Part shown: piece by piece, positions 8,217 to 17,268 of the stretch | Layout of the letters: each line of letters starts with the position of its first letter | Position numbering within the stretch: position 1 is the stretch's first letter | Assembly: GCF_042681025.1 (NCBI RefSeq) | Contig: NZ_JBHUER010000002.1 | Location: 248,001 to 312,000, forward strand | DNA length: 64,000 nucleotides | Source of the DNA: Methylopila henanensis | GTDB lineage: Bacteria > Pseudomonadota > Alphaproteobacteria > Rhizobiales > Methylopilaceae | Direction of reading: 5' to 3' | Position numbers and translations under genes: made by a program | The notes under the pieces: model-generated | Seen by the model: only the letters and a program-made list of their open reading frames with translations | Told to the model about the DNA's origin: nothing | Databases searched by the model: none

Positions 8217-9131
8217 TTAGGCCGCTACGCCGATCCGCTTGATCTCCCACTCGAGTTCGACGCCTGAGGTCTCCCGCACCCGCCGGCGAATCTCCTCGCC
8301 CAGCGTCTCGATGTCGGCGGCGACGGCGCCGCCGGTGTTGAGCAGGAAGTTGCAGTGCATCTCCGAAACCTGCGCCCCGCCGACGGAAAACCCTCTCATC
8401 CCGGCCTGGTCGATCAGCTTCCAGGCGGCATGGCCGGGCGGATTCTTGAAGGTCGAGCCGCCGGTGCGCGACTTGACCGGCTGCGTCGACTCGCGGTGCC
8501 GCAGCACCTCGTCCATCTCGGCCCGGATGGCGTCGCGCTCGGCCGGCGCGCCCTCGAACAGCGCCCCGGTGAAGATCACGTCGGCCGGCGCCGCCGAATG
8601 GCGGTAGGAGTAGCCCATCTCGGCCTTCGAGAGCGTGCGCCGCCGGCCGGAGCGGTCGACGCCGTAGACCTCGACGACGCGGTCGGAGGTCTCGGTCCCG
8701 TTGGCGCCGGCGTTCATGCGCAGCGCGCCGCCGATCGCGCCGGGAATGCCGGCGTAGAAGGCGAAGCCGCCGATCCCGGCCTCATGCGCTGCGATCGCCA
8801 CGCGCTTGTCGGCCGCGGCGGCGCCAGCCTTCAGCCTTGCAGCCCCCGCCGGCGCTATTCCGGCGAAGGCGCGTCCGAGCCGCACGGTGACGCCGGGCAG
8901 CCCGCCGTCGCGGACGAGAAGGTTCGAGCCGAGGCCGATCGGCGTCACCGGAACGTCCTCCGGCGCGCGCTGGAGGAAGTAGGCGAGATCGTCCTCGTCC
9001 TCGGGCGTGAACAGCGCCTCGGCCGGCCCGCCGACGCGGAACCAGGCGAGATCGGCCAGGCGCTGGTCGGCGACCAGCCTGCCGCGGAGTTCGGGCATCG
9101 CCGCCCGGAGCTTCGCGGCGAGTTCGCTCAC
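8217..9131 (-). CDS. murB: UDP-N-acetylenolpyruvoylglucosamine reductase MurB
   Basis: FAD- and NADPH-dependent reductase producing UDP-MurNAc. The GTG start (MSELAAKLRAAMPELRG) gives 304 residues, a type I MurB size. FAD-domain motifs are WFRVGGPAEALF, PIGLGSNLLVRDGG and GIPGAIGGALRMNAG. The catalytic serine motif GSTFKNP and a late Glu in the C-terminal domain are present. The GTG overlaps the stop of the preceding 67-codon frame (GTGA), so murB is probably translated by coupling to it. A longer reading frame reaches 9260 but its added residues are low-complexity Arg/Gly and look non-coding. Confidence 0.95.
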   Translation of the reverse strand: MSELAAKLRAAMPELRGRLVADQRLADLAWFRVGGPAEALFTPEDEDDLAYFLQRAPEDVPVTPIGLGSNLLVRDGGLPGVTVRLGRAFAGIAPAGAARLKAGAAAADKRVAIAAHEAGIGGFAFYAGIPGAIGGALRMNAGANGTETSDRVVEVYGVDRSGRRRTLSKAEMGYSYRHSAAPADVIFTGALFEGAPAERDAIRAEMDEVLRHRESTQPVKSRTGGSTFKNPPGHAAWKLIDQAGMRGFSVGGAQVSEMHCNFLLNTGGAVAADIETLGEEIRRRVRETSGVELEWEIKRIGVAA

Positions 9132-9331
9132 CGGCGGCGAGCCCTGAGCGACAGCGGCGCCTCGACCCGGCGCGGCGCTTGGTCGTCGGAAGCCTCGACG
9201 TCGGCGACGTCGGGAACCGGCCCGATCACGGCCGGCTCGATCGCCGCGTCCGCGATCCATCCGGCCATCTGTTGCGTCCTGGTGCGGGAGCGCCGCCCCT
9301 CTCCAAACTGCGTTCTTCCCATCTGGGGCAT
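9128..9331 (-). CDS. Small hypothetical protein (67 aa) between murC and murB
   Basis: I do not recognise this protein. The frame begins MPQMGRTQFGEGRRSRTRTQ and ends LSLRARRR. It is hydrophilic, basic at both ends and acidic in the middle, with no membrane segment. Three features favour a real gene: the ATG overlaps the murC stop as TAATG, an AGGAGAGGG sequence lies about 9 bases upstream, and its TGA overlaps the murB GTG as GTGA, so the three frames form an unbroken coupled chain. It may only serve as a coupling frame. Without it murC and murB would be separated by 199 bases, which is unusual here. Confidence 0.5.
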   Translation of the reverse strand: MPQMGRTQFGEGRRSRTRTQQMAGWIADAAIEPAVIGPVPDVADVEASDDQAPRRVEAPLSLRARRR

Positions 9332-10749
9332 TATGCGCCCTCTCCTCTTGTTAGAGCCGCCAGTTCGTCCGGCAGGGCGGCGGCCCAATAGGTGCTCGTG
9401 CCGGCGCCGAGCAGAACGACGTAATCGCCCGGCCGCGCGATGCTCGCGACGACTCCGGCGAGGGCCTGCGGCCCTTCGAGCGGCGTCACATGCCTGTGCC
9501 CCCGCGCGCGCAAGCCCGCGACCAGCCCGTCGCGGTCCGCGCCCTCGATCGGCTGCTCGCCCGCGGCGTAGACGTCGGCGACGATCACCGTGTCGGCGTC
9601 GTTGAAGCAGCTCGAGAAGCCGTCGAACAGCGCATGGAGTCGCGAATAGCGGTGCGGCTGCACCACCGCAATCACCCGTCCGTCGGTGGAGGCGCGCGCG
9701 GCCTTCAGCACGGCCGAGATTTCCACAGGATGATGGCCGTAGTCGTCGAAGATCGAGACGCCGTTCCACTCGCCGGTGCGGGTGAAGCGCCGCTTCACGC
9801 CGCCGAAGCGCGCGAGCCCGGTGCGGATCTGCTCCGCCGAGACGCCGAGCTCATGGGCGACGGCGATGGCGGCGGTGGCGTTCAGCGCGTTGTGGCGCCC
9901 GGCCATGGGCAGCGTCAGGTCGTCGATGTTGGTCTCGGCGCCCGACTTGCGGTCGCGGATCACGATGCGGAACTTCGCGACGCCGCCGCGGAGGTCGACG
10001 TCGAGCAGCCGCACGTCCGCCTGCGGGTTCTCGCCATAGGTCACGACCCGGCGGTCCTCGATCGTGCCGACCATCTCCTGCACGGTCGGATGGTCGAGGC
10101 ACATGACCGCGAAACCATAGAACGGCACGTTCTCCACGAAGGTGCGGAACGCCGCCTTGATGGCGTCGAAGGTGCCGAAATGATCGAGATGCTCGGGGTC
10201 GATGTTGGTGACGACCGCGACGTCGGCGGGCAGCTTGAGAAAGGTGCCGTCGCTCTCGTCGGCCTCGACCACCATCCAGTCGCCGTCGCCCATGCGGGCG
10301 TTGGTGCCGTAGGCGTTGATGATGCCGCCGTTGATCACGGTCGGGTCCATCGCGCCGGCGTCGAGCAGGGTCGCGACAAGCGAGGTGGTCGTGGTCTTGC
10401 CGTGGGTTCCGGCGACGGCGACGCAGGTCTTCAGCCGCATCAGCTCGGCCAGCATCTCGGCGCGCCGCACCACCGGCAGCCGCTTCTCGCGGGCGGCGGC
10501 GAGCTCCGGATTGCCGCGCTTGATGGCGGAGGACACCACCACGACCTCGGCCTCGCCGAGGTTCTCGGCCGCGTGGCCGATGACGACCTCGATGCCCTTC
10601 TCACGCAGCCGCTTGACGTTCGCGCTTTCGGCGGCGTCCGAACCCTGGACCTTGTAGCCATGGTTCGCCAGCACCTCCGCGATGCCGGACATGCCGATGC
10701 CGCCGATGCCGACGAAGTGGACGGGGCCGATGTCGCGGGGAAGCTTCAT
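9331..10749 (-). CDS. murC: UDP-N-acetylmuramate--L-alanine ligase MurC
   Basis: First amino-acid ligase of the Mur pathway; adds L-Ala to UDP-MurNAc using ATP. It has 472 residues, normal length. The N-terminal UDP-binding domain starts HFVGIGGIGMSGIAEVL, the ATP loop GTHGKTTTT is at 114-122, the central Mur ligase domain contains VVEADESDGTF and TNIDPEHLDHFGTFDAIK, and the C-terminal domain follows from about residue 320 (FDDYGHHPVEI). It lies 21 bases after murG. Confidence 0.97.
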   Translation of the reverse strand: MKLPRDIGPVHFVGIGGIGMSGIAEVLANHGYKVQGSDAAESANVKRLREKGIEVVIGHAAENLGEAEVVVVSSAIKRGNPELAAAREKRLPVVRRAEMLAELMRLKTCVAVAGTHGKTTTTSLVATLLDAGAMDPTVINGGIINAYGTNARMGDGDWMVVEADESDGTFLKLPADVAVVTNIDPEHLDHFGTFDAIKAAFRTFVENVPFYGFAVMCLDHPTVQEMVGTIEDRRVVTYGENPQADVRLLDVDLRGGVAKFRIVIRDRKSGAETNIDDLTLPMAGRHNALNATAAIAVAHELGVSAEQIRTGLARFGGVKRRFTRTGEWNGVSIFDDYGHHPVEISAVLKAARASTDGRVIAVVQPHRYSRLHALFDGFSSCFNDADTVIVADVYAAGEQPIEGADRDGLVAGLRARGHRHVTPLEGPQALAGVVASIARPGDYVVLLGAGTSTYWAAALPDELAALTRGEGA

Positions 10750-10770
10750 GGGATGCGCGGAGCCGGTGGT

Positions 10771-11901
10771 TCAGGATGCGGGGGATGCGGAGACCGCCGG
10801 GGCGGCGGACCCCAGACGGGCGGTGGCCAATACCACATCGGCGAGGCGCGCGGCTGCATCCGGTTTGCCGACCTGCCGTGCGGCGGCCGCGGAGGCGGCG
10901 AGCGCATCCGGGTCGTTGAGCCGCACGCTGAGTTCGTCGGCCAGCGCGTCCGGCGTGAAGCGGCTCTGGGCGGTCACGACCGCGCCGCCCGCCATGGCGA
11001 GCGCGTTGGCGTTGGCGAGCTGGTCGTTGTCGAGCGCGTGCGGCAGCGGAACGAGGATCGACGGGCGCCCGATCACCGAAAGCTCAGCGACCGTTGAGGC
11101 GCCGGCGCGGGCGATAACGAAATGGGCGAGCGCCATGCGCGCCGGCATGTCGTCGAAGAAGGTCGCGAGCGCGGCCTCGACGCCGGCCTCGGCGTAGGCG
11201 CGGCGCACGTTCTCGATGTCCTCCGGGCGGGCCTGCTGGGTCACGCGGATGCGCGAGCGCAGCTCGACGGGCAGCCGCGCGATGGCGAGCGGCGCGACCT
11301 CGGACATGACGCGGGCGCCCTGGCTGCCGCCGAAGATCAGCAGGCGCACCGGCTGTTCGCCGACGGGCGCCTGGTAGGCGACGCGGCTCGCCGCGAGCAC
11401 CTGCGGCCGGACCGGATTGCCCACATGGACCGGCCGGGCGCCCTCCGGCAGGCCGGAGACGGTCGGAAAGCCGGTCGCGATCGCGGTGGCGAACTTCGCC
11501 AGCATGCGGTTGGCGCGGCCCATGACCGCGTTCTGCTCGTGCAGGACGACCGGAGCGCCGACGAGCTTCGCCGCGGCGAGCGGTGGGAAGGTCGGGTAGC
11601 CGCCGAAGCCGACCACCGCCGCCGGCCGCACCCGCCGGAGGATCCCGGCGCTGCGGGCGACGCCGCGGGCGAGCGTCAGCCCGAGCTTCGCATAGGCCGC
11701 GACCCCAGAGCCGCGGATGGTGTCGGCCGGCGTCGCGTGCAGCGCCCGGGCCGGAAAGTGCTTGGCGTAGGCGAGCGCGCGCTCGTCCGTGATCAGCTCG
11801 ACGGCCACGCCGCGGCGGGCGAGTTCGGTCGCCAGCGCCTCCGCGGGGAACAGGTGGCCGCCGGTGCCGCCGGCCGCGAGCAGGATCGGCCGCTCGCTCA
11901 T
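10771..11901 (-). CDS. murG: Lipid II synthase MurG (GlcNAc transferase)
   Basis: Peripheral membrane GT28 glycosyltransferase that adds GlcNAc to lipid I at the cytoplasmic face. The 376 residues start MSERPILLAAGGTGGHLFPAEALA, with the GGTGGH donor/acceptor loop. FGGYPTFPPLAAAKL and LHEQNAVMGRANR form the acceptor side, and GGSQGARVMSE and IARAGASTVAEL are the UDP-GlcNAc side. The ATG overlaps the ftsW stop by 4 bases. The last dozen residues are a low-complexity Ala/Ser tail. Confidence 0.97.
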   Translation of the reverse strand: MSERPILLAAGGTGGHLFPAEALATELARRGVAVELITDERALAYAKHFPARALHATPADTIRGSGVAAYAKLGLTLARGVARSAGILRRVRPAAVVGFGGYPTFPPLAAAKLVGAPVVLHEQNAVMGRANRMLAKFATAIATGFPTVSGLPEGARPVHVGNPVRPQVLAASRVAYQAPVGEQPVRLLIFGGSQGARVMSEVAPLAIARLPVELRSRIRVTQQARPEDIENVRRAYAEAGVEAALATFFDDMPARMALAHFVIARAGASTVAELSVIGRPSILVPLPHALDNDQLANANALAMAGGAVVTAQSRFTPDALADELSVRLNDPDALAASAAAARQVGKPDAAARLADVVLATARLGSAAPAVSASPAS

Positions 11902-13076
11902 GCCCGGGCGCCGGCCGGATGCCGGCCGTGGTGGCGGACGTGGCGCGCGATCTCGTTCGCCAGCGTGTCGGTGCGCGGCCGGCGCCGGGTGAGCGCGAGC
12001 AGCATGCCCATGCCGAGCGCGAGCGCGAGCATCGACGAGCCGCCGTAGGAGATGAACGGCAGCGTCATGCCTTTCGCCGGCATCATGTGAAGATTAACCG
12101 CCATATTGATCGCCGATTGCAGGCCGAACAGCATCGTTAACCCGGCGATCGCGAGCCGCACGAAGCCATCCTGCTCCCGACGCGCGTGCCAGAGTCCGCG
12201 CAGCACGATGAAGGCGTAGAGCGAGACGATCGCGACGCAGAACACGATGCCGAACTCCTCGGCCGTCACCGCGAAGATGAAGTCGGTGTGCCCGTCCGGG
12301 ATGATGCGCTTGACCGTGCCCTCGCCCGGCCCCTTGCCGAACCATCCGGCCTGCATGAAGGCGTCGGTCGCGCGGTCGATCTGGAAGGTGTCGCCGGTCT
12401 CCGGATTCATGAAGCGGTCGATGCGGCGCGCCACGTGGGGAAGGAGCTGGTAGGCGGTCAGCAGGCCGAACACGCCGGCGCCGCCGAGGCCGACGACCCA
12501 GATCCACGGCAGGCCCGCGAGGAAGAACAGCGCGCCCCAGACCGCGGTGACGAGCACGGTCTGGCCGAGATCGGGCTGCAGCACCAGCAGGCCGACGACC
12601 GCGCCGAGCAGCAGCGTCGCGAGGATGTGCCCCGGCATGTCGCGGCGCTCCGCGCCCTCGGCGAACAGCCACGCCGCGATCACGATGAAGGCCGGCTTCA
12701 CGAACTCCGACGGCTGCACGCCGAACGAGCCGATCTGCAGCCACCGCCTCGAGCCCTTGATCTCCATGCCGATGAAGAGAGTGGCGGCCAGAGCCATCAG
12801 CCCGCCGAGAAAGGCGATCCAGGCGAGCCGCCGGGCCTGGTTGGGGCTCAGGAACGAAATGCCGATCATGATGACCAGCGCCGGCACGAGGAACATCACC
12901 TGCCGGTTGACGAAGTGGAACATGTCGTCGAGGCCGATGCGCTCCGCCACCGGCGGGGACGCCGCGAGCGACAGCACGACGCCGAGCACCATCAGCGCGC
13001 CCACCGCCGCGAGCAGCGCGCGGTCGACGGTCCACCACCATTCGCCGAAAACGGTCCGTTCCGCGCGGGAGATCAT
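11898..13076 (-). CDS. ftsW: Septal peptidoglycan polymerase FtsW
   Basis: SEDS-family glycosyltransferase that polymerises lipid II at the septum with FtsI. The ATG chosen (MISRAERTVFGEWWWTVDR) gives 392 residues, family length, with about ten membrane segments. The signature near the C-terminus is KGMTLPFISYGGSSMLA. The reading frame stays open to 13382 upstream, but those residues overlap murD and are Arg/Pro-rich shadow sequence. The 112-base gap to murD has no gene; TTAACG half-sites in it do not make a CtrA box. Confidence 0.95.
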   Translation of the reverse strand: MISRAERTVFGEWWWTVDRALLAAVGALMVLGVVLSLAASPPVAERIGLDDMFHFVNRQVMFLVPALVIMIGISFLSPNQARRLAWIAFLGGLMALAATLFIGMEIKGSRRWLQIGSFGVQPSEFVKPAFIVIAAWLFAEGAERRDMPGHILATLLLGAVVGLLVLQPDLGQTVLVTAVWGALFFLAGLPWIWVVGLGGAGVFGLLTAYQLLPHVARRIDRFMNPETGDTFQIDRATDAFMQAGWFGKGPGEGTVKRIIPDGHTDFIFAVTAEEFGIVFCVAIVSLYAFIVLRGLWHARREQDGFVRLAIAGLTMLFGLQSAINMAVNLHMMPAKGMTLPFISYGGSSMLALALGMGMLLALTRRRPRTDTLANEIARHVRHHGRHPAGARA

Positions 13077-13188
13077 CCGGCAACTCCAATCCGACGCAAC
13101 GCGTCGCCCGCGGGGGCGCGCGCGATGCGGCAGCATGAAACGATTAGCGTTAACGAAATCCGACCAACGCCGGACCGCGCCCGCGCCC

Positions 13189-14502
13189 TCATCGGGGGTC
13201 GAGAGCCTGCACAGCCCTGCGGAACGCCTCGCCGCGCTGTTCGAAATTGCGGAACTGGTCGAACGAGGCGCAGGCCGGCGAGAACAGCACCACGGGCTCT
13301 GCCTCGCCGGAGGCTTCGGCGTCCGCCGCCGCCGCCTCGGTCGCGCGCTCGATCGTTCCGAGCTCGGCGTGCGGCACGCCATGGGCCGCGAGCGTCTTCG
13401 CGAACGCCGCCGACGCCTCTCCGATCAGGTAGGCCTTCGTGACTTTCCCGAACAGCGGCACGAGCGCCTCGACGCCGCCGGTCTTCGGCTTGCCGCCGAG
13501 GATCCAGAACACCCTGTCGAACGAGGCCAGCGCCTTCTCGGCGCTGTCGGCGTTGGTCGCCTTTGAATCGTTGATGAAGGTCGTCCGGCCCGGGCCCGGC
13601 ACCTCCTCCATGCGGTGAGCGAGGCCCGGAAAGCTCGCGAAGCCGTCAAAGGTCGCCTCGTCGGGCACCCCGAGAGCACGCGCGGCCGCCAGCGCCGCGG
13701 AGGCGTTCTGGACGTTGTGCGCTCCGCGCAAAGCGCGGGCCCGCGACAGATCCAGCGGGTCGGTCTCGGAGATCGCGACGACGCGGCCGCCTTCGCCGCC
13801 GATGCGTTCGGCCATGGCGCGCGCGAACGCGTCGTCGCGACCGATCACGGCGGTCCCGGAGCGCGCGACCAGCCTCTCCTTGATCGCAGCGTAGTTCTCC
13901 ATCGCGCCATGCCGCTCGAGATGGTCCTCAGACAGGTTCAGCATGACGCCGACGGTGGGATCGAGCGTCGGCGCAAGGTCGATCTGGTAAGATGAGCACT
14001 CGACGACATGCACGCGGTTAGCGGCGGGCGGCGCGAGGTCGAGCACGGCGACGCCGATGTTGCCGCCCATCTGGACGTCCCAGCCGGCCGAGCGCAGCAC
14101 ATGCGCGATCAGCGCGGTGGTCGTCGACTTGCCGTTGGTGCCGGTGATCGCGACGAACGGCGCGTCCGGAGCGATCGCGCGACGCTCGCGGCAGAATATC
14201 TCGACGTCGCCGATGATCTCGACGCCCGCAGCCTGCGCGCGTTGGACGGACCAGTGCGGCGCCGGGTGCGTCAGCGGCACGCCGGGCGCGAGCACGAGGC
14301 TGTCGAAAGTCCCGAAATCCGCGGCGCGCAGGTCGCCGGTCGGCAGGCCTTCGGCCTCCGCCTTCGCGACGGCGTCCATGGAATCGTCGAAGGCGAGCAC
14401 GGCGGCTCCGCCGGCGACGAGGCTGCGCACCGTCGACAGCCCGGACCCGCCGAGGCCGAAGACGGCGACGCGCCTGCCGGCGAATGCGGTCGCGGGCGTC
14501 AC
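13189..14502 (-). CDS. murD: UDP-N-acetylmuramoyl-L-alanine--D-glutamate ligase MurD
   Basis: Mur ligase that adds D-Glu. It has 437 residues with a GTG start; GGGGG about 10 bases upstream supports it. The N-terminal Rossmann motif is VAVFGLGGSGLSTVRSL and the ATP loop GTNGKSTTT is at 121-129. Central motifs LNLSEDHLERHGAMENYAAIK and C-terminal NDSKATNADSAEKAL match the family. The GTG overlaps the stop of a 74-codon frame (GTGA) that fills the space after mraY. Confidence 0.96.
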   Translation of the reverse strand: MTPATAFAGRRVAVFGLGGSGLSTVRSLVAGGAAVLAFDDSMDAVAKAEAEGLPTGDLRAADFGTFDSLVLAPGVPLTHPAPHWSVQRAQAAGVEIIGDVEIFCRERRAIAPDAPFVAITGTNGKSTTTALIAHVLRSAGWDVQMGGNIGVAVLDLAPPAANRVHVVECSSYQIDLAPTLDPTVGVMLNLSEDHLERHGAMENYAAIKERLVARSGTAVIGRDDAFARAMAERIGGEGGRVVAISETDPLDLSRARALRGAHNVQNASAALAAARALGVPDEATFDGFASFPGLAHRMEEVPGPGRTTFINDSKATNADSAEKALASFDRVFWILGGKPKTGGVEALVPLFGKVTKAYLIGEASAAFAKTLAAHGVPHAELGTIERATEAAAADAEASGEAEPVVLFSPACASFDQFRNFEQRGEAFRRAVQALDPR

Positions 14503-14723
14503 GAGGCGAGCCCCCGCCGCGCGCGGGAGATCCAGAGCATAAACCCCTGCCCGCCCGAAGCCGCTTCGATGGCGGTTTCCGGCGCCGGCCCGCTGCCCCG
14601 GCTGGACGAGGGCTGGCCGAAGGACGCAGTCGCCGTCTTCGCCGCAGCGGACCTGCCGCCGTCCGCCGGAGAGCCGCAGCGCGCGACGCCTTCCGGCGCG
14701 CGAACCGACATCGGGCCCGTCAT
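14499..14723 (-). CDS. Possible small protein (74 aa) between mraY and murD
   Basis: Unrecognised frame, Ala/Ser/Gly/Pro-rich, starting MTGPMSVRAPEGVARCG and ending WISRARRGLAS. The ATG is 5 bases after the mraY stop, with GGTGAG just upstream; the TGA overlaps the murD GTG. It has no membrane segment. The composition is close to what a random open frame gives in this GC-rich DNA, so it is less convincing than the 67-codon frame at 9128-9331. It may act only as a coupling frame between mraY and murD. Confidence 0.35.
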   Translation of the reverse strand: MTGPMSVRAPEGVARCGSPADGGRSAAAKTATASFGQPSSSRGSGPAPETAIEAASGGQGFMLWISRARRGLAS

Positions 14724-14728
14724 CGCGC

Positions 14729-15811
14729 TCACCGCAGCTTCAGCGTGGCGAGGCCGACGAGGGCCAGCACCACGGCGATGATCCAGAAGCGGACAACGAC
14801 CTGAGGCTCCGACCAGCCGAGCTGCTCGAAATGATGATGGATCGGCGCCATCCGGAACACGCGCTTGCCGGTGAGCTTGAACGAGGCGACCTGCACGATC
14901 ACCGACACCGCTTCCAGCACGAACAGGCCGCCGATGATGGCGAGGACGATCTCGTGTTTGGTCGCGACGGCGATCGTCCCCAGCATGCCGCCCATGGCGA
15001 GCGAACCGGTGTCGCCCATGAAGATCTGCGCCGGAGGGGCGTTGAACCAGAGGAAGCCGAGGCCTGCCCCGATCACCGCGCCGCAGACCACGGCGAGTTC
15101 GCCGGTGCCGGTGACGAAGTGGATCTGCAGGTAGTCGGCGAACACGGCGTTGCCGGCGAGGTATGAGATCACGCCAAAGCTCGCCGCCGCGATCATCACC
15201 GGCACGATCGCGAGCCCGTCGAGGCCGTCGGTGAGGTTCACCGCGTTGCCGGCGCCCACGATCACCACTACGCCGAAAGCGACGAAGAAGAAGCCCAGAT
15301 CGAGCAGCAGGTTCTTGAAGAACGGAAAGGCGAGCGAGCTCGAGAAGCCGGGCTGCCCCACATGCATGATCGCGAACACGGCGACGCCCGCGATCACGGC
15401 CTCCATCGCGAGCCGCGCCTTGCCGGAGTAACCGGCGTGAGTCTGCTTCGTGACCTTGAGGTAGTCGTCGTAAAAGCCGATCGCGCCGAAGCCGATCGTC
15501 ACCAGCAGCACGATCCAGACGTATGGGTTGGAGAGGTTGCCCCAGATCAGCACGGTGGCGACGAGGCCCGACAGGATCATCAGTCCGCCCATGGTGGGTG
15601 TGCCGCGCTTCGTGAGATGCGTCGCCGGTCCGTCCGTACGGATCGGCTGCCCCTTGCCCTGCTTCAGCCTGAGCTGCGAGATGATCCAAGGCCCGAACAG
15701 GAACACGAACAGCGCGCCGGTCATGACCGCGCCGCCGGTGCGGAAGGTGATGTAACGGAACAGGTTCAGGCCCGGAAACGCCCAGGAGAACTCGGCGAGA
15801 AAGGTGAGCAT
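14729..15811 (-). CDS. mraY: Phospho-N-acetylmuramoyl-pentapeptide-transferase MraY
   Basis: Polytopic membrane enzyme that transfers phospho-MurNAc-pentapeptide to undecaprenyl phosphate, making lipid I. It has 360 residues and about ten membrane segments. Motifs: TKRGTPTMGGLMIL, the Asp pair GFYDDYLKV, NLTDGLDGLA, IFMGDTGSLAMGG and the HHHFE loop (PIHHHFEQLGW) near the C-terminus. The ATG overlaps the murF stop by one base (TGATG). Confidence 0.97.
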   Translation of the reverse strand: MLTFLAEFSWAFPGLNLFRYITFRTGGAVMTGALFVFLFGPWIISQLRLKQGKGQPIRTDGPATHLTKRGTPTMGGLMILSGLVATVLIWGNLSNPYVWIVLLVTIGFGAIGFYDDYLKVTKQTHAGYSGKARLAMEAVIAGVAVFAIMHVGQPGFSSSLAFPFFKNLLLDLGFFFVAFGVVVIVGAGNAVNLTDGLDGLAIVPVMIAAASFGVISYLAGNAVFADYLQIHFVTGTGELAVVCGAVIGAGLGFLWFNAPPAQIFMGDTGSLAMGGMLGTIAVATKHEIVLAIIGGLFVLEAVSVIVQVASFKLTGKRVFRMAPIHHHFEQLGWSEPQVVVRFWIIAVVLALVGLATLKLR

Positions 15812-17268
15812 CAGACGGTTCCCGCCGTAATGGTGTCATCGGAGGCCGGCGCGAACCGGGCGCGCAGCGCCGTCGCGACCGGACCGAGTTTCGAGCCGTT
15901 TGAGCCCTTGAGCATGACGGCGTCGCCGCCGCGGATGCGGTCGACCAGCTTCGCCTCGATTTCGGCCGCGCTTTCCGCCCAGCCGCCGCGGCGCCGCTCG
16001 GGCAGCGCGTCGTGCAGGGCGCGCATCAGCGGACCGGACGTGAAGACCAGATCGATCTTGGCCGCCGCGATCGTCTCCGCGAGCTTCGCGTGAAGCTCCG
16101 CCGAGGTCGCGCCGAGCTCGAGCATGTCGCCAAGCACGGCGATGCGCCGTCCGGAGGCGCCCACCGGCGTCTGGCCGAGCAGCGCGAGCGCCGCGCGCAT
16201 CGAAGCCGGGTTGGCGTTGTAGCTCTCGTCGATCAGCGTCACCGCTCCGCCGGCCGCGGCGAGCTCATAGCGCTTGCCCCTTCCGGCGGGAGCCGTGAAC
16301 TTCGCAAGCGCCAGCGCCGCAAGCGCAAGGTCCGCGCCGGCGAGCTTGGTCGCCAGCAGCACGGCGAGCGCGTTTTGGACGAGGTGGCGTCCCGGCGCGC
16401 CGATCTTGAACGTCACCGCGTCGCCCAGCACGGTGGCGGCGACGCAGGCCTCGTCCGGCTTCAGCGCGACGCGGTCGAGCCGCGCGTCCGAGGAGACGTG
16501 CTCCCCAAAGCTCCAGACGGCGGCGCCGGCGGCGGTCGCGGCCGCTTTCAGCCGCTCGTAATGCGGATTGTCGCGGTTCACCACCGCATGACCGCCGCGC
16601 ACGAGCCCCTCGAAGATCTCAGCCTTGGCGTCGGCGATGCCCTCGACGCTGTCGAAGGCCGCGAGATGCACGGGCTCCACATTGGTCACGATCGCCACAT
16701 GCGGCCGGACCATCTTCGTCAGCGGGCGGATCTCGCCCGGATGGTTCATCCCGATCTCGAACACGCCGTAGGCGGCGGATTTCGGCAGCCGCGACAGCGT
16801 CAGCGGCACGCCCCAATGGTTGTTGTAGGAGGCGGCGGACGCGTGGGTCGGCCCGTCCGCGCCGAGCACGAGGCGCAGCGCCTCCTTGGTGCTGGTCTTG
16901 CCGACGGAGCCCGTCACGGCGACAATCTTGGCGCGCGAACGGGCGCGCGCCGCTACTCCAGTCGCGACCAGCGCGTCGAGCACATCGTCGACCACGAGCA
17001 GCGGCCCGACCTCAGCGAGTTCGGCCGCGTGCGCCTTGTCGATCACCGCGATCGCCGCGCCCCGCGAGAGCGCATCGGCCACGAATCTGTGGCCGTCATG
17101 GACGTCGCCCTTGATGGCGAAGAACGCGTCGCCCTGCGCCACCGTGCGACTGTCGATCGATACGCCGGTCACCGGCCGTTCGGCGCGGCCGACGACGCGG
17201 CCGGCGGTCGCCAGGGCGAGCTCGGGCGAGCTCCAGAGCGGCTCCGCTGACATGTTCGCCGTGGTCAC
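15811..17268 (-). CDS. murF: UDP-MurNAc-tripeptide--D-alanyl-D-alanine ligase MurF
   Basis: Last cytoplasmic Mur ligase; attaches D-Ala-D-Ala. It has 485 residues. The ATP loop GSVGKTSTK starts at residue 120, the Mur ligase centre has NNHWGVPLTLSRLP and VFEIGMNHPGEI, and the C-terminal domain has LIDESYNANPASMRAAL and VLGDMLELG. The GTG start at 17268 overlaps the murE stop by 4 bases (GTGA); an ATG five codons later (MSAEPLW) is an alternative. Confidence 0.96.
   Translation of the reverse strand: MTTANMSAEPLWSSPELALATAGRVVGRAERPVTGVSIDSRTVAQGDAFFAIKGDVHDGHRFVADALSRGAAIAVIDKAHAAELAEVGPLLVVDDVLDALVATGVAARARSRAKIVAVTGSVGKTSTKEALRLVLGADGPTHASAASYNNHWGVPLTLSRLPKSAAYGVFEIGMNHPGEIRPLTKMVRPHVAIVTNVEPVHLAAFDSVEGIADAKAEIFEGLVRGGHAVVNRDNPHYERLKAAATAAGAAVWSFGEHVSSDARLDRVALKPDEACVAATVLGDAVTFKIGAPGRHLVQNALAVLLATKLAGADLALAALALAKFTAPAGRGKRYELAAAGGAVTLIDESYNANPASMRAALALLGQTPVGASGRRIAVLGDMLELGATSAELHAKLAETIAAAKIDLVFTSGPLMRALHDALPERRRGGWAESAAEIEAKLVDRIRGGDAVMLKGSNGSKLGPVATALRARFAPASDDTITAGTV

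Noticed and set aside
13140..13165. TTAACG half-sites before ftsW as a CtrA site
   Set aside because: No second TTAA at 7-base spacing on either strand.
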